Notes under the pieces: model-generated
Database searches by the model: none
Told to the model about the DNA's origin: nothing
The model's input: the letters and a program-made list of their open reading frames with translations, nothing else
In this document: one piece after another, positions 6,775-15,382 of the stretch
Numbering within the stretch: position 1 is the first letter of the stretch
Layout of the letters: every line of letters starts with the position of its first letter
Made by a program: the position numbers and the translations under genes
DNA from: a virus
IMG/VR virus record: IMGVR_UViG_3300021225_000464
Coordinates: 1 to 60,001 of that record
Strand: one strand, 5' to 3'
DNA length: 60,001 bases

Positions 6775-7370
6775 ATATCAAAAAAATCATCAAAAAAGTT
6801 CTTAACGAGTCAGTGGAAAAACCACTTATCTCAGAACACCTTAATTATCATGTAACAAATGATATACCACTAAACGACAACATCTTCAGGTTTGGTTCAG
6901 AGGAGTTCTTCAATGTAATTAACGAAGCTCGTGAATTGTATTTTGAAGGAATGGTTGAATTAAATGAAGATGACGTTGAACTTGTTGAATCTGATTTTGG
7001 AAAACAAGTAAAATTATCAAGTGGAAGAGTTATTTACTTGGATACTCCTATGGAAGAAGAGTTTATTTCTGAAGCTGAGTATAACGGAAAAAAGGTAGAA
7101 CTTGGAAAACCAAGAAGAAACAGTGGTGGTGGGAAGAAATATGTTGTTTATGTAAAGAACCCATCAACAGGTAGAGTTAAGAAGATTTCATTTGGTGACG
7201 TTCATGGTGGGTTGACTGCTAAGGTATCTAACCCTAAAGCTCGTAAATCATTTGCTGCAAGACATCAGTGTTCTAAGAAGAAAGATAGATTAACTGCTGG
7301 TTATTGGGCATGTCGTTTGAACCGTTTTGGTTATTTGTGGGGTGGTAAAACTTATCCTGGATTTTGGTAA
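6771..7370 (+). CDS. putative internal head protein with C-terminal basic Cys/Trp domain
   Basis: 199 residues in three parts. The leader MNIKKIIKKVLNE ends in an L-N-E site at residue 13. An acidic middle follows (residues 20-105). The C-terminal 90-residue basic domain contains KYVVYVKNPSTGRVKKISFG, ARKSFAARHQC, and AGYWACRLNRFG. From memory the last domain (K-F-x-V-Y-V-K... S-F-x-A-R-H-x-C... Y-W-x-C-R) recurs in T4-like marine phages, where its role is unknown. The layout of leader, acidic part and basic Cys domain suggests a packaged nucleic-acid-binding protein. It is coupled to the small membrane protein upstream. Confidence 0.7.
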   Translation: MNIKKIIKKVLNESVEKPLISEHLNYHVTNDIPLNDNIFRFGSEEFFNVINEARELYFEGMVELNEDDVELVESDFGKQVKLSSGRVIYLDTPMEEEFISEAEYNGKKVELGKPRRNSGGGKKYVVYVKNPSTGRVKKISFGDVHGGLTAKVSNPKARKSFAARHQCSKKKDRLTAGYWACRLNRFGYLWGGKTYPGFW

Positions 7371-7371
7371 T

Positions 7372-7638
7372 ATGAAACCGTATAAAGATAAACAACTTAC
7401 AGAAACTTCTAAGATTAGAGTTTTCAAATCAGATGTTGATAGTGGTGAACTACAATGGCATCGTGATAGAGAAGATAGATTGGTTGAAGTGATAGAGGGT
7501 AATGGTTGGAAGTTCCAATTAGACAATCAGTTACCAATCAATTTAAACGAAGGTCAAGTATTGTTAATTCCAAAAGGGACTTATCACAGAATATTCAAAG
7601 GAAAGGATGATTTAAAAATCAAAATTGATTTTATCTAA
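7372..7638 (+). CDS. cupin-like small protein
   Basis: 88 residues from the ATG at 7372, 2 bases after the preceding stop. WHRDREDRLVEVIEG, then KFQLDNQLP, then GQVLLIPKGTYHRIFKG form the two conserved cupin motifs (H-x-D-x-E-D... and P-x-x-x-x-H), so a metal-binding single-domain cupin is likely. The family (MKPYKDKQLTET start) occurs widely in phages and bacteria without a known substrate. It converges with, and overlaps by 8 bases, the - strand membrane protein. Confidence 0.7.
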   Translation: MKPYKDKQLTETSKIRVFKSDVDSGELQWHRDREDRLVEVIEGNGWKFQLDNQLPINLNEGQVLLIPKGTYHRIFKGKDDLKIKIDFI

Positions 7639-8251
7639 GAATTCTTTTAACAACCGTATCAATCAATCTCTTTAAGAAATTACCTGAGATGGTAATAAGA
7701 CCAAATGAAACAAGTGACTTTGTTAACATTTCAGCGTCGTTCATATCCCACACTCCTTCAGCAACAGCATCGTAAATCATAGGAATGATTGGAACAAGAA
7801 ATGCGTAACTCAACATGTTTGATACACTGAAAGTAATTACATTTAAACTTTTTAAGAAATCTGCTAACGCTCCTTTTAATTGGTTTGCTTTCATTGCTCC
7901 TGTTTTAAAAGGTTCTTCCAAACCATGTTCTTTAATTTTTTCAATTAAACTTTTAACAAATGGTTTTTCTTGAAAGAAGATTACCGAAGCAATACCAACG
8001 GCAATTAACGAAGCGTCTTTTTGTGTAATATCAGGGTATTCTCCATTAAGATACTGCATCACAGGACCCATAAATCCTCCGATTGATGCTCCCCATGTTA
8101 ACATCATCTTTAAATTCATAGAAGTGTTTTGTTGAACGTCATGAACAATTTGTTTAGTAAATTCCATTCCGTCTTCCTGAACTTCTTTTACACGTTCATT
8201 AACTTCTTCAAATAAGAGTTTTCTTTGTGATTCAGATATTAAATATTTCAT
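7631..8251 (-). CDS. multi-pass membrane protein with leader-like N-terminus
   Basis: 206 residues. MKYLISESQRKLLFEE resembles the head-targeting leaders and has an I-S-E site at residue 7. Hydrophobic segments lie at about 48-68 (MMLTWGASIGGFMGPVM), 78-92 (ASLIAVGIASVIFF), 133-155 (VITFSVSNMLSYAFLVPIIPMI) and 178-192 (LVSFGLITISGNFL). The last segment ends in KRLIDTVVKRILR. A membrane protein carrying a capsid-packaging leader could be ejected to line a channel or act on the host membrane; a holin role is the main alternative. Only 15 bases separate its ATG from the divergent gene at 8267. Confidence 0.6.
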   Translation of the reverse strand: MKYLISESQRKLLFEEVNERVKEVQEDGMEFTKQIVHDVQQNTSMNLKMMLTWGASIGGFMGPVMQYLNGEYPDITQKDASLIAVGIASVIFFQEKPFVKSLIEKIKEHGLEEPFKTGAMKANQLKGALADFLKSLNVITFSVSNMLSYAFLVPIIPMIYDAVAEGVWDMNDAEMLTKSLVSFGLITISGNFLKRLIDTVVKRILR

Positions 8252-8266
8252 TATATTTATAAATAT
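8252..8266. promoter_or_regulatory. 15-bp divergent intergenic region with two overlapping TATTTAT motifs
   Basis: TATATTTATAAATAT is the whole space between two divergent ATGs. TATTTAT ends 6 nt before the + strand ATG and 7 nt before the - strand ATG. Both transcripts would be essentially leaderless if initiated here. The same layout recurs at 19875-19889. Confidence 0.6.
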
Positions 8267-8869
8267 ATGAAATCAAAATTAAATCCACAATTGAAACCAG
8301 GTGACAGAATTGTCTTGATTGATATGACCGAAGAACCAACATTATCTTTTGGTGATAAAGGAACTTTTACGGGTGTTCATAAAGGTGGTGGATTTAATCA
8401 ATACAAAGTTAAATGGGACAAGGGTGGTTCATTATATATGTTAGATGAAGATAAATGGATGAAGGAAGAGGATTTTAATGAAATGATGGAAAAAAAGAAA
8501 AATAGAAACATCCAAGAAAGTCAGATAAGTGACTTATCTGATGATTCATTTTTATTGAAACATTTTAACATGTTATTCTTAAAAAGATATTTGAATAAAC
8601 TTAGAGAGTCTAGTGTTGTTAATATGTTTGCGGCCGCACCATATCTTTATATGGGTAAAGAAAGATTGGCCCACGAACACAAGTATAGTGATACCAATGA
8701 AGCGTTTGATGAGGTATTGGATATGGCAGACCAAGCTCAAAGAGAAATGGTAAGTGGTGTGATTAGTATTCTTGAAGAAGAAGATAAAGAACTTTCGTCT
8801 GAAAACATTAATTCAAAACTTAAACGTTACTCACCAAAGATAATTAAGTTCTACGCAAAGTATTACTAA
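8267..8869 (+). CDS. hypothetical protein with DUF4314-like N-terminal domain
   Basis: 200 residues. The first 70 (LKPGDRIVLIDMTEEP..F.DKGTFTGV, then YKVKWDKGG) look like a small SH3-like beta barrel of the DUF4314 type. The rest is helical and charged, with FAAAPYLYMGKERL at about 122-135 and EEED acidic runs. An I-Q-E-S sequence near residue 84 could be a protease site but lies far from the N-terminus. Function is unknown. It converges with the small - strand gene at 8866. Confidence 0.6.
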   Translation: MKSKLNPQLKPGDRIVLIDMTEEPTLSFGDKGTFTGVHKGGGFNQYKVKWDKGGSLYMLDEDKWMKEEDFNEMMEKKKNRNIQESQISDLSDDSFLLKHFNMLFLKRYLNKLRESSVVNMFAAAPYLYMGKERLAHEHKYSDTNEAFDEVLDMADQAQREMVSGVISILEEEDKELSSENINSKLKRYSPKIIKFYAKYY

Positions 8870-9102
8870 ATCTGAAACAACGGGTTTCTTTCACCAAAAT
8901 GTCCTCCGACAATATTATAGTAGTAATATTCTAAAGCGTCTTCATAAGACATATCTTTCTGTAATGATTCAAGTATCTTGTCACGGGAATAAAGTATTCT
9001 AACTCCATTACCAAATTCTTCTACGATACCTGTAATACAATCGTCAAATCCGTCTAATAGGATTGCACCTTCTGCTAATTCATCTACTTCTTCTCTTGTC
9101 AT
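8866..9102 (-). CDS. small conserved phage protein (DGFDDCITG family)
   Basis: 78 residues with ILLDGFDDCITGIVEEFG, then RILYSRDKILESL, then YEDALEYYYYNIVGGHFGE. I recognise this as a conserved small phage family, often present as a single copy, with no assigned role. It is translationally coupled to the RmlC-like gene upstream (4-base overlap) and shares its transcript. Confidence 0.65.
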   Translation of the reverse strand: MTREEVDELAEGAILLDGFDDCITGIVEEFGNGVRILYSRDKILESLQKDMSYEDALEYYYYNIVGGHFGERNPLFQI

Positions 9103-9608
9103 TTGTTTTTGTATTGTTCTAATGAAATTCCTTCTGTGTCTTTATCACTAATCTTCATTTTAAAATTAAAACCTCTCATAAATTTTGAGATGATATCTTT
9201 AACTTCTTCTATTGTATCCCACTGAATACAACCTTCGTGTTCTTTTGAATATTCATTATCAACCAAGTAGTTAACAATTGTTCCACTTTGAAGTGTTAGG
9301 AACCCATGAGCATATCCTTTTGGGACATAAACCGCTTCACCTGATGTTAAAACAAATGTTTCTAATTTACCAAAGTCTTCACTTTCTTTATCCAAGTTAA
9401 CAACAAAATCAATTACTTTTCCTTGAATGACCGAAACCAATTTGGTTTGTGCCATTGGTTCTTCTTGATAATGTAATCCACGAAAGACAAAGATATCGTC
9501 GTTTATACTAATGTTTGATTGAACCCACTTGTCAGAAAGTTTGATTGGGGTAAAAGACCCACGATGGTCTTTAAAAACTGGTTGTAATAGTTGATAAGGT
9601 TTTTCCAT
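9099..9608 (-). CDS. rmlC: dTDP-4-dehydrorhamnose 3,5-epimerase-like cupin (RmlC family)
   Basis: 169 residues with the RmlC signature set: F.DHRGSFTPI, Q-S-N-I-S-I-N, RGLHYQEEPMAQTKLVSVIQG, GKV.DFVVNLDKES.DFG, and VPKGYAHGFLTL, then Y-L-V-D-N-E-Y-S. The His in RGLHY and a Tyr after the HGF strand are the family's catalytic residues. It would epimerise a nucleotide-linked 4-keto sugar on the way to rhamnose or a related deoxysugar. It is slightly short for the family (about 180) and far from the sugar cluster at 50-59 kb. Substrate is uncertain because RmlA, B and D are not in the window. Confidence 0.8.
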   Translation of the reverse strand: MEKPYQLLQPVFKDHRGSFTPIKLSDKWVQSNISINDDIFVFRGLHYQEEPMAQTKLVSVIQGKVIDFVVNLDKESEDFGKLETFVLTSGEAVYVPKGYAHGFLTLQSGTIVNYLVDNEYSKEHEGCIQWDTIEEVKDIISKFMRGFNFKMKISDKDTEGISLEQYKNK

Positions 9609-9648
9609 GTGTAAAGTATAATAAATTAATATTATTCAATCAACCATA

Positions 9649-9655
9649 TATTTAT
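9649..9655 (+). promoter_or_regulatory. TATTTAT late-promoter-like motif
   Basis: The motif ends 17 nt before the ATG at 9673. Confidence 0.4.
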
Positions 9656-9672
9656 TTAGAAAACAATTATAT

Positions 9673-10140
9673 ATGAGAAACGCATTTTTTTTGAATATTA
9701 CTAACGAAGAAAAACAATCAATCCAAGATAGACATAGAAGTTTATATGATGGATACTCAACAAATGGAGACACCTCTCCAAAAATGAATCAACTAAAAGT
9801 TGAGAACTTGGCGTTAGATGAAAAAGGAATTACTGTAAGTAATAGAGGTGATGTTAAAGAATATACTAACACAGAAGTTAATAGAAAACTTAAAAGTGTT
9901 TGTGAAGGTTGTGGTGGATTGTATGAAGGTGATATGTGTGAATGTGGTAATGGTAGAATGTATGAAGAAAAAAGTACTTGTAATGAGTGTGGTACTGAAA
10001 TGAAAGAAGGTGAACAATGTGAGTGTGGTACTCGTTATTCTATGGAAGAAATTGAAGAAGGTATTAAAATTAAGTCAAAGGCTTCTTTAGTACAAGAACA
10101 AATCAATGAATCACTTAAGTGGTTCAAGAAAATCATTTAA
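9673..10140 (+). CDS. zinc-ribbon protein, putative head-packaged
   Basis: 155 residues. Residues about 77-120 hold three short C-x-x-C / C-x-C zinc-ribbon-like knuckles (CEGCGG, CECGNG, CNECG, CECGTR). The N-terminus has ITNEEKQSIQDRHRSLYDGY, resembling the leader at 3980 (SSEERNRILEMHQSAT) but with no clean [LI]-x-E site directly after it. The knuckles suggest nucleic-acid or protein binding. It overlaps no gene, and the next starts 5 bases after its stop with AAGGA just before the ATG. Confidence 0.6.
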   Translation: MRNAFFLNITNEEKQSIQDRHRSLYDGYSTNGDTSPKMNQLKVENLALDEKGITVSNRGDVKEYTNTEVNRKLKSVCEGCGGLYEGDMCECGNGRMYEEKSTCNECGTEMKEGEQCECGTRYSMEEIEEGIKIKSKASLVQEQINESLKWFKKII

Positions 10141-10144
10141 GGAA

Positions 10145-10480
10145 ATGAAAATCAAAGAAATCGTTGATTACTACTATAATCCAAAATCTGAAATTATACA
10201 AGTTAGTTTCAGATTAAACGAGGATGGTGACGACGAAATAAGAGAACATGAATTTGAACTAGACTTTGTTGAAAAGTCTGGTTTTTTCATTTTGGAGAAT
10301 TATGATTATGAATCAAGTGATTTTCCAATCATATATGAAGAAGATACTGACGAGTTAATTATTGATGAAGAAGCGTCAGATGAAAAAGAATACGAAGTGG
10401 ATACAAGTGAGTTGAAAGATTTTATGGAAGAATTCTATAAATTAAATCCAAAAAAAATTCCACCTTCGTTTTTATTCTAA
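10145..10480 (+). CDS. acidic hypothetical protein
   Basis: 111 residues from the ATG at 10145; an upstream in-frame ATG at 10106 lies inside the preceding gene. AAGGA just upstream is one of the few Shine-Dalgarno-like sites in the window. The protein is very acidic (runs such as DEEASDEKEYEVD) and Phe/Tyr-rich. No motif is recognised. Probably co-transcribed with the zinc-ribbon gene. Confidence 0.5.
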   Translation: MKIKEIVDYYYNPKSEIIQVSFRLNEDGDDEIREHEFELDFVEKSGFFILENYDYESSDFPIIYEEDTDELIIDEEASDEKEYEVDTSELKDFMEEFYKLNPKKIPPSFLF

Positions 10481-10509
10481 TAACTCCACTTTTTTTATTG
10501 GTCATCTTA

Positions 10510-10516
10510 TATTTAT
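10510..10516 (+). promoter_or_regulatory. TATTTAT late-promoter-like motif
   Basis: The motif ends 6 nt before the ATG at 10523. Confidence 0.4.
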
Positions 10517-10522
10517 GTAATA

Positions 10523-10786
10523 ATGATACATGACGTTGATTACATAATTTCATTGCTTAAAAAATTAACTACTGATAACGAAAGAAGAAGTAGTAAAGAT
10601 GAATTAGGTGAACAAGACGCAGCTCCTGCGGGAGGTGGTGGTGGCGGAACTTCTAATACGAATAAGAGAGGTAGTAATTGGAATGAACTTTATGCGACAG
10701 TTAGAGGACCCGCAAACATGTTAGGTAAAAAGGGAGAGAAGTGGGACTCAGGGATTAAACGTGGTGTTGGTAATCAAGTTTGGTAA
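10523..10786 (+). CDS. small Gly-rich protein, possible internal head protein
   Basis: 87 residues. An N-terminal helix (MIHDVDYIISLLKKL) leads to E-L-G-E at residue 30, an L-x-E site. A glycine run (about 38-43) follows, then a conserved-looking block NWNELYATVRGPANMLGKK and GIKRGVGNQVW. I have the impression of related R-G-x-A-N repeats in virion proteins but cannot name a family. It lies 2 bases before the ATG of the giant protein at 10789 and is likely expressed with it. Confidence 0.55.
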   Translation: MIHDVDYIISLLKKLTTDNERRSSKDELGEQDAAPAGGGGGGTSNTNKRGSNWNELYATVRGPANMLGKKGEKWDSGIKRGVGNQVW

Positions 10787-10788
10787 AA

Positions 10789-13700
10789 ATGAATTCAAAT
10801 CAAAAAGAAATATTGGAAAGAGTTTTATTGATGATGAAATACGATTCATCTAAAACTTTGAATGAAAACATTAGTGAAATTAAAGTAATTAACGAACAAT
10901 CTTATAATTCTGATTGGGATGGGACATACGTTAATGGGACTAATAGTATTTATAATGGATTTGAAAGACCAAATTATATCGGTGATAAGAAAAAAACTGC
11001 AAAAAATTTAAGGGTTGTTGATATCCAACCTGTAAGTTTTGAAAAAATAATGGCTTGTAAAACAAAAACTAAAGGTGTTTTTGGACCAGTCACGGAAGAA
11101 GAGTTTAAAAAAAGATGTCAAAATTTAAGAAATTTTACTAATTCTTATTATGTTGATAGTAACGGTAAAATGATTATTCAAAATGGGTTACCGATTGACC
11201 CAAATACATATGGGGGTTCAGTGGGTCAAATGTTTACAGTGTGGCAATTAGTTAAACCAACTACTGAATTTAGAAATAAGTATAAAGATATTGCAACAGT
11301 AAGCGGGTCAGATAAATTAGTTCAAAATATGTCACTTAAAGAATTAAGTGATTATATATCTTACGGATTTTCAGAGAGTAGTGCGAGATTTGGTTTAACT
11401 AAAGAAATGAAAGACGCAATAATTCGTTTTGCTAAAAAAATTAAAAGTTTAAGTACGGAAGAATTAATTAATTTATCGTACAAATATCCATGTTTATTTG
11501 TTGAATCTAATTCCAAACAAGCGTCAATTAGTACGCCTAATAAAGTATCAAAAGATAAACTTTTATCACAAGGTGTTCAAGCAATGATAATTGATTTTGA
11601 GTTGTATAAAAGATATGATATGGAATATGATGAAAATCCTGAAAAGTTTAATTATCAACCAATAAGATATCCAAATTGGGATAATCTTATCAAATATTAT
11701 GGTTTAGATTTCTTAAAGGATTTTAAAGCTTCTGCGGACAAAGTAGTTGAGAGATTTGAAAAGGGTATAAAGGGTAGGACACAAGAGGGGTATCCTGATT
11801 ATGGAAGTAGATATTTGAATATGCAAGGTGCATTGGCGGATATGGGTTATATGAAGCATTATCAATTAATGAATAAAATAACTGTAACATTTCAAAACGC
11901 ACTTGAAAATTATAATAAAAAAAATGGAACAAGTTATAAAATGCCTTTAGAATGTGGAATGTCACAACAAGAAATTGCAAGAAGGGAAAAGTACAATGAA
12001 ACATGGTCTTATGATAATCCTATTAAAGAATGTGATTTACTTTTATCAGAATTAAGAAAAACTGCTTATCCTGAAATTAATAATTATTCACAAAATGAAA
12101 CATCAGAAAAGGAATCGGAAGAAGAAGCTAAAAAATTCTTAGACGAAAGAATTAAAAAAGAATTTATAAATATTGATATTGATAAAAGAACCTGGGGATA
12201 TCCTGATGAAAATGTAAAAGGACAAAAGGTTAGATTAGGCCCGGCAGTAACTTTTATGAATGAAAGTCAAGTTTCAAAAATAGTTGATTATTTACTGAAA
12301 AATTGTATTGGGCAATCTTATGGACAAGGTATTGAAAGCGGCTCTGAAAATTATTATTCAAAACCTTTATTGGGTATAAGTGTTGACCCATACCAAATTC
12401 CGTATTGTTTAAGATACAATTTAATTAAAGAAGAAGAAAATAATGATACAGAGGAAAGTGAAATTTCAATTTTTAAAGCAATTGTAAAATTAGCTGGAAT
12501 ACAAAAGGAACAAATAAGAATTATGCAAACCACTTATCCTGATAAACCTTACTTATGGCAAGATTACTTTCAGGGTGAACCAGGAACTTACGAGTATTAT
12601 AAGAAAAATTATTATGTTTATAATGCTGTTAGACAACACTTAATTCAAGACGGTAATCCAAATCCAACTGAAAAAGATGTTTTTGAAAAAATAAAATATT
12701 TCACTTACGATTGTATAGGTAGTAGAGATATTCTTAACAAAATTGCAAAAGGTAATTGGTTTTACAATGGTCAAAGAGTTGGTGAATACTATGCTGACAA
12801 TAAAGGTTATACTAAATATAAAATACCTTGTACAAATAAAACTTGGGATAAGTACGGTACGGTGATACAACTTGGAGGTATGATGTTAGTCGCTGCGGCC
12901 ACTTGGGGATTAGGAGCAGGACCGGCACTTGCGTTTTGGGTTAATATATTAACAGACACCGCATTAAATGCCGTTTCATTAAAATACTCAATAGAAGAAC
13001 AAGACCCATCTAAAATAAAAATGGATATCGCATTTTTATTATTACCATTTTTATTTGAAGTTAAACCTGTAAAGCAATTCTTTGAAGCGATGGGTAAAGT
13101 AAAAATAAATCAAGATGCTCTTAATTCTGTTATATCAAAATTTGCAAGTTTAGGTAACAACTTCACACCACAACAAGTTGAAAATTTGATTAAAAATATG
13201 AGTTCAGATGAAAAATTTGTCGTTAATATTATGATGGACGGTACTAACCCTCAAGTTCAAAAATATGTTAGTCAAATTTCAGACGGATTAAAAGCGAGTG
13301 TTAAATCAAGTGCTTCAACAAAAGCAGTATTAAAATCTTTAAAACCTGTCGCATTTCAGTTAGCAATTTTTGCAGTACCTGTAGCAACGTACTTTGGAAA
13401 AAAATTAGGTTTAATAAAAGAAAAATGGAAGTTGGCTACAGGTAAAGAAATAAATGAAAAAGAATTAAAAATTTTAGAACTTTTTTATTCATCATTATCC
13501 ACTGAAGATTCATTAAAAGTTGACAAAGTTTTATCTGAAAAACCTCAATTGATTGTTAATCTTGTACAATCACCTCAAGGTGAAGAATTATATAAGGGAG
13601 TTACAGGTATTAGTAAAATGACACCTGAAGAACAATTAAAAAGTATAAATAACCTTAAACAGATACATCAAAAAACGATTGAAAGATTAAGAAAAATGAA

Positions 13701-13845
13701 AGAACAATATAATCAAAATGTCCAACCTGAAAATCAAATTTCGACATCATCGGATTCGTCAAATTATGGAAACACAAATTTTGATGAAGTAATGAAATGG
13801 TTGGATGAAGATGATAAAGTTGTTATTGACAACCTTCAGAAATAA
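10789..13845 (+). CDS. giant putative internal virion protein (1018 aa)
   Basis: Start chosen at ATG 10789, not the TTG 9 bases upstream. The N-terminal helix is followed by a cluster of possible protease sites (L-N-E at 26, I-S-E at 30, I-N-E at 36). The next 650 residues are charged and Tyr/Lys-rich with no domain I recognise. Hydrophobic segments then appear at about 702-722 (IQLGGMMLVAAATWGLGAG), 747-757 (IAFLLLPFLF) and 862-878 (AFQLAIFAVPVATYF). Long leader-bearing proteins with late membrane segments resemble phage internal ejection proteins in layout; a polymorphic toxin is the alternative. Two similar large genes follow (13893, 15383), all on one strand. Confidence 0.65.
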   Translation: MNSNQKEILERVLLMMKYDSSKTLNENISEIKVINEQSYNSDWDGTYVNGTNSIYNGFERPNYIGDKKKTAKNLRVVDIQPVSFEKIMACKTKTKGVFGPVTEEEFKKRCQNLRNFTNSYYVDSNGKMIIQNGLPIDPNTYGGSVGQMFTVWQLVKPTTEFRNKYKDIATVSGSDKLVQNMSLKELSDYISYGFSESSARFGLTKEMKDAIIRFAKKIKSLSTEELINLSYKYPCLFVESNSKQASISTPNKVSKDKLLSQGVQAMIIDFELYKRYDMEYDENPEKFNYQPIRYPNWDNLIKYYGLDFLKDFKASADKVVERFEKGIKGRTQEGYPDYGSRYLNMQGALADMGYMKHYQLMNKITVTFQNALENYNKKNGTSYKMPLECGMSQQEIARREKYNETWSYDNPIKECDLLLSELRKTAYPEINNYSQNETSEKESEEEAKKFLDERIKKEFINIDIDKRTWGYPDENVKGQKVRLGPAVTFMNESQVSKIVDYLLKNCIGQSYGQGIESGSENYYSKPLLGISVDPYQIPYCLRYNLIKEEENNDTEESEISIFKAIVKLAGIQKEQIRIMQTTYPDKPYLWQDYFQGEPGTYEYYKKNYYVYNAVRQHLIQDGNPNPTEKDVFEKIKYFTYDCIGSRDILNKIAKGNWFYNGQRVGEYYADNKGYTKYKIPCTNKTWDKYGTVIQLGGMMLVAAATWGLGAGPALAFWVNILTDTALNAVSLKYSIEEQDPSKIKMDIAFLLLPFLFEVKPVKQFFEAMGKVKINQDALNSVISKFASLGNNFTPQQVENLIKNMSSDEKFVVNIMMDGTNPQVQKYVSQISDGLKASVKSSASTKAVLKSLKPVAFQLAIFAVPVATYFGKKLGLIKEKWKLATGKEINEKELKILELFYSSLSTEDSLKVDKVLSEKPQLIVNLVQSPQGEELYKGVTGISKMTPEEQLKSINNLKQIHQKTIERLRKMKEQYNQNVQPENQISTSSDSSNYGNTNFDEVMKWLDEDDKVVIDNLQK

Positions 13846-13871
13846 AAAAATAATTTTTTGTAGTTAATAAA

Positions 13872-13878
13872 TATTTAT
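13872..13878 (+). promoter_or_regulatory. TATTTAT late-promoter-like motif
   Basis: The motif ends 14 nt before the ATG at 13893. Confidence 0.4.
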
Positions 13879-13892
13879 AATTAAAAACGACA

Positions 13893-15377
13893 ATGAAAAA
13901 ACAAATATTGGAAGAAATTAATAGGTCTCGTGAAATTATGGGTCTTAAATTAATCACTGAATCTATTGGTGATGAAATAAGTGATATGGTATATGCATTG
14001 ATTAAAAATGTTGATTCTATAGAAGATGATGCAGTTGAAGCTATTGCATCACAAATGAGAAAGGCTGCAGACGCTGATGCGTTGGCTAAAAAAATAGATT
14101 TAGACAAGTATTTGGATGATATGTTAATAACAGGTAAAGTAAGTGACGACATTGCAGAATTACTTAATAAAGCAATTTTAAGTAAAAAAAGTTATACGGA
14201 TGTTGTTCGTAAACTTGTTAAAGATACTGACCCTTTATTAATAAATATAAAAAATACTATTTTAGATAATGACGCACTTGATTTGATTAAGATGTCAAAT
14301 ACTCTTGATGAGTTGAAACAACTTGAGACTGATTTATTAAACAATTTTAAAAATTATACTGACCCACTTGGTAATAATTTATCAGATGAAATGGTTGCTT
14401 TATATAAGAAAGATATTGATGATGCAACAGCTTCACGAAGAGCAGAATTGGAAGCTCCGGGTAAAATCGCTTCAGAAGCCTCAACCCAAGCTGAAAAACA
14501 AGCAATTAAAGATGCTGAAGATTTAATCAAACAAATTAAAAAAGAACTTTCCGGTGAAGGAAAAAAACTTACGAACAATCTTACGGTTGACCAAGTTATG
14601 GGAAAGTTGAAAACTATGACTGAAGAAGAAGTAATAACTTTTTATAAAAAAATGTCATCAAACACTCTGTGGAAATCTTTTTTAACATGGATGTCTAAAA
14701 ATGTTAATCCAAGGATTAAAAACTTTTTGCGAACAATAAAACTTTTAAAACTTGATGATACGGGTAAATTAGTTTTCAGACCTGGTATGTTAGCAGTTTA
14801 CGTATCTGTTATTGGTGGGGCTTATATTTTATTTGACATGTTTAGAACAAGTGAAAGTGAGTGGAAAGAGTTATATGATGACTTATTAAAAGTTTGTCCA
14901 AATGGAAAACTTGAAGATGGTGTGAACACATCGATAGCTGAAGATATTAAAGAAAGTAATACTTTAAGACCTGATTGGGTAATGTCCGTAGTTTACAATG
15001 GTGAAAAAACAGAAGTATTTTATGAAGATGGTCAGTGGTTCTTGAATATTAAAAGCGGAAAACCTGGTGAAGAATACCAAACTTTAAATTGTAACGATGC
15101 AAAATTGGCTGACAAGACGTTTGAAGAAATTGGGACAGACCCTACTATTAAAAAAGACGAAGAATCCAAAAAATTAGAAGCGGATAAAAACGATTTTATT
15201 ACTAAAGCTAATGCTTTTTATGGGGTTACGACTATTGGAAATTTAGTTACTATTGATGGTACTGTAATAAAAATCAAGTCGGATGATGGTACAGTATATA
15301 CGGTTGAAAAAAATGCTGATGGTAAGTTTGCTATAAAAGGTGCTGGAGCTTCTGGTGCTGATGTAATAATACCTTAA
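13893..15377 (+). CDS. putative internal virion protein, helical with one membrane segment
   Basis: 494 residues. The leader MKKQILEEINRSREIMGLKL ends in I-T-E at residue 23, with Ser next. A long helical, Ala/Asp/Lys-rich region spans about 25-270 (for example EASTQAEKQAIKDAEDLIKQ, coiled-coil-like). One hydrophobic segment lies at about 302-318 (MLAVYVSVIGGAYILFDMF). The C-terminal domain is beta-rich, with two internal strands-like repeats (DDGTVYTVEKNADGKFAIKG). It has the same overall layout as the protein at 10789. It is followed after 5 bases by 15383, so the two are probably one operon. Confidence 0.65.
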   Translation: MKKQILEEINRSREIMGLKLITESIGDEISDMVYALIKNVDSIEDDAVEAIASQMRKAADADALAKKIDLDKYLDDMLITGKVSDDIAELLNKAILSKKSYTDVVRKLVKDTDPLLINIKNTILDNDALDLIKMSNTLDELKQLETDLLNNFKNYTDPLGNNLSDEMVALYKKDIDDATASRRAELEAPGKIASEASTQAEKQAIKDAEDLIKQIKKELSGEGKKLTNNLTVDQVMGKLKTMTEEEVITFYKKMSSNTLWKSFLTWMSKNVNPRIKNFLRTIKLLKLDDTGKLVFRPGMLAVYVSVIGGAYILFDMFRTSESEWKELYDDLLKVCPNGKLEDGVNTSIAEDIKESNTLRPDWVMSVVYNGEKTEVFYEDGQWFLNIKSGKPGEEYQTLNCNDAKLADKTFEEIGTDPTIKKDEESKKLEADKNDFITKANAFYGVTTIGNLVTIDGTVIKIKSDDGTVYTVEKNADGKFAIKGAGASGADVIIP

Positions 15378-15382
15378 AAATA

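Noticed and set aside
9814-10017. Phe/Thr-rich antisense frame opposite the zinc-ribbon gene
   Set aside because: Composition is the reverse image of Cys/Gly/Glu codons; no start context.
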